Source: Nelumbo lutea
Taxonomy: Eukaryota > Streptophyta > Magnoliopsida > Proteales > Nelumbonaceae
Direction of reading: 5' to 3'
Length of the DNA stretch: 64,000 nt
Assembly: GCA_022828595.1 (NCBI GenBank)
Contig: JAKGHH010000001.1
Location: 136,977,017-137,041,016, forward strand
This document shows, one piece after another, positions 56,101-64,000 of this stretch. Positions within the stretch are counted from its first letter, which is position 1, and every line of letters starts with the position of its first letter. The notes under the pieces are model-generated. The model ran no database searches and was not told where the DNA came from. It was given only the letters and a program-made list of their open reading frames with translations. Made by a program: the position numbers and the translations under genes.

Positions 56101-56473
56101 TAGCATAAAGAATACACTAGATTAGATGTAAAAGGCTCAAAGGAGACCGGCTTCAGTCAGGGCAAATTCATGCTCACACCATTCTAACAGCCTTTTCCAA
56201 CTTTGCATTGGAAATATCTCCCCATGAAATTAAATATATAAGTATGAAGTCATTCTCAATGCAAGACAGTAAATACTGCTTGAACAGAGTTTGCCCTGAT
56301 TAAAGCCGAACTCGGCTGGAAGCAATGGTACTCGGTACAATGAAACCACTCCTTTGGGTGGCAGTAGTCCAATACCCATGGCAGCCAGCCACCCCAAAGA
56401 TGGTTAAAGTGAAAACAAATGCAGCCTCGGCAGTATGACATGCATCCATATTTGGCCTAGGTGTGGTAGTGAG

Positions 56474-56847
56474 TAGAGCTGCAAATGGATCCGATCCAAT
56501 TCTATCCGTTAAGAAAATCCGATTGAACTTAATCCGATAAAGATCCGTCAGATTTTCAAAAACATGTTTTGAATTCGAATTCGAATATACTCTCATATAT
56601 TTGATACAATTAGAATATATTTATATTATATAATATAAAGAATATAATATATATTATATTATTTATATAATATAATAAAATATATAATATATAATTATAT
56701 AAAATATACATATATAATATTTCATAATTAACGGATCGGGTCGGATTACAATGGATCGAATCAGTCAATATCCGAATTCACCTCTTAACGGATCGATATC
56801 GGATTTCGGATCGAATATGATCCAACTTATTTGTAGCCCTAGCCCTA
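56474..56847. mobile_element. hAT-type MITE, 374 bp, perfect 8-bp target duplication
   Basis: Left end TAGAGCTGCAAATGGATCCG, right end (other strand) TAGGGCTAGGGCTACAAATA. Flanks are GTAGTGAG at 56466-56473 and 56848-56855. The interior is a TA-rich core between GGATCGG-type words. Confidence 0.88.
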
Positions 56848-57478
56848 GTAGTGAGGATTCATAGGGAGCGATTCTCTCTAATTGAGATAATTGGCTGAAG
56901 AAGATGGCTGTTTAGCTGTTTAGTGTGATGTGGAACGAATGATAATGCCCCATGCCAGTCATAAATGCTAAGTGAGAGATTGAATGATTATAGGTCACAT
57001 GTATTCATCCTGCATGCAATGCATTATCATTGGTTCCACAGCCCATTAATTAACGGCCACTGAATTCAGCTAATCCGATCTCGATTCTCTAAGGCAGGTA
57101 GGTTCTCTACCTGCTGTAAAGGTAATAGTGGGGACTTCTTCTGTAGAGGTTGTGGAGGAAATTCCGGCTTGGCAACATCAAACTCTCTTACCTTCATTTA
57201 GGGTAGTTGTAGTCTAAGGAGAAAAGCCAGGTTATAACAGTGTTTTTATTTTTTATTTTTTTCGAAAAAAGATAACAGTGTTTTATGGTTATAAATTTCT
57301 TCGTCCAAATAAATAATCAATTTTTTGATTTGCATATTTTTCTAGTTTATTCATGCATATTTTCTATAAAATATTTATTTCTTAATTAATTTGTATTTTA
57401 CTTTCTATTACATACATATATATTCTTTTTAAGATGATATTTTTAATTTCATTTTGCATCTATAGCATTTTCTACTAA

Positions 57479-57597
57479 GGCTTAGTTTGGAAGGAGTACA
57501 AATACAAATATGTATGGTGCAAATACATAAAAAATAATATAAAATATAAGATTTTGCATTCTACAAATTTGCATTTATACTCCTTCCAAACTGAGCC
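57479..57597. mobile_element. Tourist-like MITE (PIF/Harbinger type), 119 bp
   Basis: Left end GGCTTAGTTTGGAAGGAGTA, right end (other strand) GGCTCAGTTTGGAAGGAGTA. Flanks are TAA on both sides (57476-57478, 57598-57600), the 3-bp duplication of this superfamily. Confidence 0.85.
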
Positions 57598-57600
57598 TAA

Positions 57601-58608
57601 ATAAAAAATATTTTACCTAATTTACAAACATTTTAGCATTTTTCAATCTGACTTAATTTATAAATCATGAATAACGTCTTGTATTAGAATCCAACCATGT
57701 CTATGCCAATGCGTGCAAAATAATATTTGGAAAAAATCGACTTATCAGCATTACTTCTAACGAATGTATCATCATCATCATCATCGTCCATGCCTTATTC
57801 CAACTGATTTTCAGAAAAAAAAAAAAAAATATATATATATATATTTCTAATGTACAGTTGTAGTGTCCTGTATAGGTTATGGGTAAATGGGGCCTTGAAA
57901 GGAAGTTTCACTTATGCCGCTATTGAAATTTGAAAGTCTATGCCAATGCATGCCCGAATCGGCATGCCCGGCCTTACATTTTTAATAACTTGTGGGGACG
58001 GCTCAGGTCTCAATATAAAATTGATAACAAGTTCACAAGACATCATCTGGGCCATCTGGACAGATCTCAGTAAGAGACTGGGACCTACCATAAAAGTAGG
58101 ACCTGTGATATATGAAATGTGCTGAGTCATATTATATTGGGAGGGCTGTTGGAGCATCTTTTCTTGGCAGGCGATCTCAATTCTGTTTTGGGAGAGATTG
58201 GATACGATCTTCAAAACATTTTGTTTCCCCTGTAAGAAGCTTCTTGCATATTGCACCCCTATCTAAAAGATATATTAGAGGTAGTTGCCTAATTGTCACT
58301 TGGCAGAGGTAAATTATTATTGAGTCGGATTTGGATCGGATGCAATAAACATCGAATTTAGTTCATCTCCATTGAAAATGCAGAAAATATAATTAAAAGA
58401 ACACCATAAAGTACATTCAATTACCTATCATGAAACCTCACATTTAAGTCATTAAATAAATCACATTCTCTCTCATTGAATCCAACATTTATACTTTTGT
58501 TTATCATGATTAAATTCCAATAATAAACCCATACACAATAATTATTAATGGAATGAAATTTTATATTTTAAAATAAACATAGAAATGAAATCATATTTTT
58601 CATAGCTC
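57601..58608. other. Intergenic stretch, nothing firmly recognised
   Basis: Contains a short CAT repeat (57770-57787) and an A/TA run (57815-57844). 57900-58310 is less AT-rich but has no conserved frame. Confidence 0.5.
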
Positions 58609-59348
58609 TCTATAGGGGGAGCTCGCTACAACGCGAGCTCCAGGTCCCCCGAGCTACTAAGAAGGGAATACTCCAAGATTGTTTCAGCTCGTGAGCTAGG
58701 GAAATCAGCTCGCTCTAGCACCTGGGCAGAAGAACTGCCTCGAAGACCAACCTTGATAAGGGTCACCCCGAAGTACTCCTAAGAGCTTGCTACAAAGTAG
58801 CTCATGGCTAAGCAATGCTACGCCCTCAGGAAGCTTCTATTTGACGATCGTACTCGTCAGACTGTGCCATGTCTCTCGACTGACGGCGCAGTCCCTGCCC
58901 GTTTGATAGTCTACCCCATGTCTCTCGACAAATGGTGGTGTGTCTGTCCCTTCGAAGTCGTGTCAACTCAGCCAAGTGGGTAGTACATTGTAACGATCAC
59001 CTGTGCAGTCCTGGCAGGTAACAACTGCAACAAGAGCCCAGTGGCGGTTATGCCTGATTTGACAAGAACGCCCCTATAAAAGCCCTTTAAGCGGTGAGAA
59101 GGACTGTCTCTGGAATTAGATCTGGACTTGCTCACGAGCTAATCTCGAGACATAGTGATCTAGCGCGATCTACACTCTTAGCCTTTTATACTTTCTCTTC
59201 TTCGTCCCTAGCGTTCTAACTTAAGCTTTGGAGTATTACCGCCAGGCAAATCATCGGGAATCCTTCTTCTTCATCTTCTCAGGTGTCGTTTGTTGCCAAC
59301 AAGGAGCCAGTCAGCAGCTAGTTAGGAGTGCCCGGATCGTGCCGCATC
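58609..59348 (+). repeat. Probable gypsy 5' LTR (limits approximate)
   Basis: GC-rich promoter-like region starting near the palindrome GAGCTCGCTACAACGCGAGCTC (58619). TATA box TATAAAA at 59075-59081. It ends before a PBS-like TTTGGCGTCGTATGTGGGAA (59349-59368), similar to TGGCGCCGTCTGTGGGAA commonly found after Tat-type LTRs. Confidence 0.55.
59075..59081 (+). promoter_or_regulatory. TATA box in gypsy LTR
   Basis: CCCCTATAAAAGCCC, about 270 bases before the PBS-like site, in a GC-rich context. Confidence 0.6.
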
Positions 59349-59432
59349 ATTTGGCGTCGTATGTGGGAAATGCTTCTAAGAGCCTTCCTCCAAGCTTTTA
59401 CAGCACCTTCTTCCAAAAATTTAGCATTCTTC

Positions 59433-61131
59433 ATGGCTTCTTCCAGCAATGCCAGATGTGGCAACAGCCAGAATGCTTCTGGGGAGCAGCCCCAGCTTCC
59501 TACTGTCTGTATTGGACAGTTTACCATCCCCCTCTCCGTGGACGGAGTCCCCAGTTTGAATGTGCCTCTTGTAGTGGCACCCGCCATTGCTCCGCTCCCT
59601 TCTACAGTAGGAGCAACTTTTATTGAACCCTCGGTTGTGCCCTCAATGGCCAACCCGAACCAACTGGAGGACTTGGTGCAATGCATGCGGGCCATGCAGG
59701 CTCAAATGCAACAGTTTCAACAACTCCAACTCTACCAACAACAAGTGCTGCACCAACTCTATCTCAGGCCCAGCTGTCGCTTCCCCCTCGGCATTCGGCC
59801 ACGAAGCAGACCAAGCCCTCCCGCCGGAGTGAGCGGCCTCACCGGGGAGAAGCTTCCCAGGTCCAGGATCCAGCCAAGAGCCAAGCCTCTTCCCGTAGCA
59901 AGGAGAGGTCGCCGACCCCCGCCTCGCAGCCTATAGGCGGGTCAGCGGCCTCTCACCCAACAATGCTCGTGTCACCATAGCCTTTGCAGTTCGAGCTCCC
60001 GCTCGCGGACAATCCATTCGAGGTCCTGGCAACGGACTGCAGACAAGGCCCTTCGGTCCAAAGTCATCACCAGTGGTCTGCAGCCTATCGAGCTCGGCAA
60101 CACCGAAGCATCGAGCACTAACGTAGAGCCAGCAAAGCAGCAACGAAGACGCTAGCAAGCTCTCCAAACTGCTTCCAGAGCCTCTCCGGAGCTCAAAGAA
60201 AAGGAGGAGGTATGGTCAGGTGAAGTGAAAGCTACCCCCCTCCTCTTGGTTTCTTCCCCGCTATCTCCAAAACTCCTTGTTGTCCCCATGCCAAGGGATT
60301 TCAAGGTTCCTCCTCTAGACAAGTATGATGGGTCTTTCGATCCAAATGACCATGTGGACGCCTTCCAGTTCCAGATGCACCTGGCACAAGCCAGCGAGTC
60401 CTGCATGTGCATGGGCTTTTCCACTACCTTCAAAGGAGTGGCCCGCACCTGGAAACAAAACCTCGTGCCCGGCTCGATAAGAAGTTGGGCGCAATTTGTG
60501 CAAGTTTTCACCTCCCACTTCATCACCAGCAAGAGGTGCCCACGAACTCAGGAGAGCCTCCTTGGCATAGTGCAAAAGGGAGTCCATCCAAAGCTACATC
60601 AAGCGGTTCAATGACGCTTGTTTGCAGATACCCAAGATGGATCCCGCAGTTCGCCTCACGCCAGCCAAGCGAGGTATCACCCATAAGGAGTTCAAGTGGC
60701 ACGTAGTTGTCAACCAACCCAAAACCATAACCGAGTTCCTTAAGCTTGCGGATCGGTTTATTGGGGCTGAGGAGGAAATCAACCAGAAGGGCGAGCAGGC
60801 CCTAGAAAAAAGAAAGAGGGATCCAGAACCCCCATCTCAGGGCGACTACAGGAAGAAGAAGGACATAGCTCGGGGGGCGAGAACAGTCCAACCCTCCCGA
60901 GCTCCAGCAGTAGAAAGGGATTACACGCCCCTCAACACAAAACCAGATGAGATCCTCATGGTGATCAAGAACGCTCCATACGTGAAGTGGCCACCTCGGC
61001 TAAAGGCCGACCCTAGCACCCGGAATAAAAATTTGTATTGTAGTTTTCATAAAGATCACGGTCATAGTATCAAAAGTTGTAAAAACCTCCACGATGAGAT
61101 AGAAGAAATTATCCGTCGTGGATATTTATGA
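59433..61131 (+). pseudogene. Gypsy gag, several frameshifts
   Basis: Likely start MASSSNARCGNSQNASGE at 59433; a Gln-rich stretch (MQAQMQQFQQLQLYQQQ) precedes a frameshift at about 59760. The retrotransposon gag domain (60310-60610) has LDKYDGSFDPNDHVDAFQF and CMCMGFSTTFKGVARTW. It shifts frame near 60590, where the KGESIQSYIKRFND-type continuation resumes in another frame, and runs to a C-terminal LYCSFHKDHGHSIKSC (61033-61080), the His/Cys motif of Tat gag, and EIEEIIRRGYL before TGA. Confidence 0.85.
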
Positions 61132-61189
61132 AATTTTGTATAAAATAATAATAATAATAATAAAGCAGGTCGACAAGGGGAGCAAAGTA

Positions 61190-62020
61190 GAGACGCTCCC
61201 AAGTCCAGCAGGCAACTGGAGCAACCACAGAAGCAGCCCGCCAAGGAGAGACCAGTTCAGGGGATCATCCATGTTATAGTCGGAGGCTCGGTTGAGGCGG
61301 GCTGCACCTCAGCAGCAGCTCGCGCGTTACCTTGCAAGACCGGCAAGGAAGGGCAGAACCCTCCAAAGCGACCAAGGACAGAAGACCCCATCTTCTTCAC
61401 AGAGGACGATGCACGCAGGGTCCACTACCCCCATGACGACGTGCTCGTCATAAAGGTGAAGATCAATGACTTCGAAGTCAAGCAAGTCCTCGTCAATTCA
61501 GGCAGCTTGGTAGACATCCTCTTCAAAGCGGCCTTCGACAAACTTCTACTTCAGGAGAGCGACCTAGAGCCCACGAACACTCCCTTAGTGGGCTTTAGCG
61601 GGAGGAAGTTCGGCCCCTAGGAAGGGTGACAATACCTGTGGAAGTCGACACCTGGCCTAGCATTGTGAGGCTCAACCACGACTTCTTGGTGGTCGCAACC
61701 GCTCCCTGTACAATGCCATAGTAGGTTGGCCGATTACCCATGCTTTACGGGCTGTGGTGTCCACCTACTACTTGGCCATGAAGTTCCCCATGGACTTCGG
61801 CATCGGGGTAGCACGAGGTGACCAACTTGAGTCTCGCAAATGCTACGTCGCCACCCTCAAGGGAAAAGCCAAGGTGGCCGACAACCTCAAGCTGGAGCGA
61901 CCTACGGAGCAGAGCGAGGAGCGAGCTACGCTTATGAAGGAGATCGTCTCTATCCTAACCTCAGCAGAGGACCCTACCCGAACACTTCAGATCGGTGCTT
62001 CCATCGAGGAACCCCTGTGA
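61190..62020 (+). pseudogene. Gypsy protease region, active site lost
   Basis: VKINDFEVKQVLVNSGSLVD at 61459-61518 aligns with the family's (V/I)DSGSSAD active site, but the catalytic Asp is Asn. A stop (TAG 61618) and frame changes follow. The frame at 61754-62020 (STYYLAMKFPMDFGIGVARG ... CYVATLKGK) is the conserved segment between protease and RT. Confidence 0.8.
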
Positions 62021-62254
62021 TCCGAACTGGTATGCTTTCTACTTAAGAATTTAGATGTTTTTGCTTGGTCCGCGGTGGAAATGCCTGGCATAGACCCCAA
62101 CATCATAACTCATAAGCTTAATACCAATCCTGTAGTTAGGCCTGTTAGATAGAAGAAACGCAACCTAACCCTATAGCGGTGGAGGGCAGTCGATGAGGAG
62201 GTCGGGAAGCTCCTTGTAGCCAATTTTATTAGGGAAGTCCATTACCCGAGCTAG

Positions 62255-63577
62255 GTGGCCAACCCCGTTCTGGTGAAAAAGGCTAACGGTAAATGGCGCA
62301 TGTGCGTCGACTACACCGACTTGAACCGAGCTTGCCCAAAGGACTGTTTCCCACTCCCCAGGATTGACCACCTAGTGGACGCTACCTTGGGGCATGAGTT
62401 GCTGAGCTTTCTAGATGCCTACTCGGGCTACAATCAAATCAAGATGGACCCAACCGATGAAGAGAAAACTGCCTTCATAACCGAGCTCGGTCTGTACTGT
62501 TACAAGGTCATGCCCTTCGGATTAAAAAATGTCGGGGAAACCTTCCAAATACTTGTAAATAAATTGTTTGAGCCATTGATTGGCCAAAAGGTGGAATGTT
62601 ATGTAGACGACATGGTCGTCAAAACCCAGCTTTCTTGCAACTTAATACAAGTCTTGAACTTAGTTTTTGAAATTCTGCGTAAATTCAATATGAAGTTGAA
62701 CCCGAATAAGTATGCCTTTGGAGTCACCTCGGGTAAATTCCTGGGGTACATTGTGAACCGGCGCAGCATTGAGGCCAACCTGAACAAAATAAAGGCCATC
62801 ATAGATATGAGACCACCTCGGAAAGTGAAGGAGGTTCAAAGGTTGAGCGGTAGAATAGCCGCTCTAAGCCGCTTCATGTCCAAATCGGCAGATCGCTGCC
62901 TACCTTTCTTTAAGGCGATGAAAAGCAAAGGGTTCGAATGGACCCAAGATTGTCAGCTTGCATTTCACGAGCTCAAAAAGTACCTCGCTAGTATACCATT
63001 CTTAACCCGGCCTGAAGAGGGCGATATTTTAGAGTTGTACCTCTTGGCAAGTGACGAAGTTGTTAGCTCGGTACTAATAAAAGAAGTATATCGGGTCCAA
63101 CGACCTATCTACTATGTTAGTAAAGTGTTGCAGGGAGTAGAGACAAGGTACTCGGAGATAGAAAAACTGGCCCACGCACTGGTTATCGCAGCCCAAAAGC
63201 TCCGCCCGTACTTCCAAGCTCACACTGTTATCGTCCTCACCAACAAACCTCTGAGGCAAGTCTTACTCAAGCCCGAGGTCTCCAGTCGACTGACGAAGTG
63301 GTCCGTTGAGCTCACCGAGTACGATCTTCAATATAAGCCACGGACTGCTATTAAAGCCCAAGCCTTACCAGATTTCGTTGCAGAATGCACTTCCAGCTCC
63401 AAAGTCCCTAGGCCGGTTGAGCACGAGGCCCCCAGTTCAGGCGAGCCCGAAGCTCCTAGGCCGGTTGAATCCGAGCACTGTGAGGTTGTAGCCAGTGCAG
63501 CATCTCTCATAGTTAGGCCAAGCGCAAACAGGGATGAGGAGCCCTGGATCCTTCACGTTGATGGCTCCTCGAACTAG
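62255..63577 (+). pseudogene. Gypsy reverse transcriptase and RNase H, open for 440 codons
   Basis: RT starts upstream (about 62050) behind stops. The open part has MANPVLVKKANGKWRMCVDY, LDAYSGYNQIKMD, AFITELGLYCYKVMPFGLKN and the catalytic YVDDM (62601-62615). The thumb and connection are NPNKYAFGVTSGKFLGY and LSGRIAALSRF. RNase H (about 63040-63300) has YYVSKVLQGVETRYSEIEKL. The frame closes with tandem TAG codons after HVDGSSN, just inside the second RNase H domain. Confidence 0.9.
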
Positions 63578-64000
63578 TAGGGCAGCGGAGCTGGAATAGT
63601 CCTACACGGCCCAAGTGGCACAAAGTTGGAGTATGCACTGTGCTTTGAGTTCGCGGCATCCAACAATGAAGCGGAGTACGAAGCGTTGATAGTCGGGCTA
63701 GCTCTAGCCAAAGAAATGAAAGCCCAGCACATCATCATCTGCAGTGACTCCTGGCTCGTGGTCAATCAGGTCACAGGAGAATACGAAGCTCGCGAACTAA
63801 CTATGATTGCCTACTTAGCCAAAGTACAGGAGGCCCTGCTCAACTTCTAGTCATACTTCATCAAGCAAATCCCAAGGTCGGAGAATGTTGAGGCCGACGC
63901 CGATGCCCTATCCTGGTTAGCTAGCACTAGTGATAACACCATAAGAACCGTGTACATAGAGAATTTGCCTCGGCCTAGCATTCTCAGGGGGGGCAAAGGA
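63578..64000 (+). pseudogene. Gypsy second RNase H domain, partial
   Basis: Continues HVDGSSN with GSGAGIVLHGPSGTKLEYAL, NNEAEYEALIVGLALAKEM, CSDSWLVVNQVTGEYEARE and, after a stop at 63848, IKQIPRSENVEADADALSWL. This is the archaeal-type RNase H typical of Tat elements. Runs off the window. Confidence 0.82.

Larger units (their letters stand above)
58609..64000 (+). mobile_element. Ty3/gypsy LTR retrotransposon (Tat-like), left part, decayed, cut by window end
   Basis: Order: LTR-like region, PBS-like site, gag, protease, RT, RNase H, then a second RNase H-like domain to the window edge. RT precedes RNase H, and the extra RNase H (DGSSN ... NNEAEYEAL) is the mark of the Tat lineage. Numerous stops and frameshifts. 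Integrase and the 3' LTR would lie beyond 64000. The left limit is approximate because the second LTR is not available for comparison. Confidence 0.88.

Noticed and set aside
56256..56596. Minus-strand frames up to 98 codons
   Set aside because: Overlap a hAT MITE and its flank; no recognised domain.
59318..61244. Minus-strand frames of 60-126 codons in the gypsy region
   Set aside because: Antisense shadows of gag, which is supported on plus by domain motifs.

Overview
This window is nuclear DNA of a flowering plant. The evidence is spliced eukaryotic genes whose products match plant families (an NSF ATPase, an HCNGP-like regulator, an ACHT thioredoxin fragment), plant-type Ty1/copia and Ty3/gypsy elements, plant L1-type LINEs, many MITEs and a decayed plant pararetrovirus-like insertion. 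Nothing bacterial or organellar was seen. The species cannot be named. The very long transposon-filled introns suggest a genome with inflated introns. Most of the window is repetitive; only three or four genes are convincing.

1-28.6 kb: the 5' half of a minus-strand NSF gene (vesicle-fusing ATPase). Seven exons, 540-28374, give 282 codons from the start Met through the Walker A motif of the first ATPase domain; the gene runs off the left edge. Intron 1 (6.0 kb) has the terminal bases, 5' splice-site motif and branch-site motif of a U12-type AT-AC intron. Intron 4 (16.7 kb) holds a complete decayed copia element with a 5-bp target duplication and a LINE. Introns 3 and 1 hold a solo LTR, a second LINE and many copies of an AT-rich repeat.

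28.6-40 kb: an AT-rich palindromic array, then two tandem direct copies of a small two-exon minus-strand gene (135 aa, one membrane segment, function unknown), then a second AT array, a scrambled pararetrovirus-like (Caulimoviridae-type) remnant, and a third AT array.

40-50 kb: two oppositely oriented arrays of a ~370-bp retroposon-tail repeat, each carrying a copy of the same unrecognised gene fragment. These are followed by the first exon of an HCNGP-like gene with an apparent one-base frameshift, a Mutator-like element carrying an ACHT thioredoxin fragment (Pack-MULE), and a hAT-type element with a perfect 8-bp target duplication.

50-58.6 kb: AT-rich decayed repeats, a Mutator-type MITE with long inverted repeats, a foldback MITE, a hAT MITE and a Tourist-like MITE. 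58.6-64 kb: the left part of a decayed plus-strand Ty3/gypsy element (Tat-like), cut by the window end.

There is no operon-like cooperation between genes here. The unifying theme is host genes embedded in, duplicated with, or captured by mobile DNA. No tRNA, rRNA or CRISPR was recognised.
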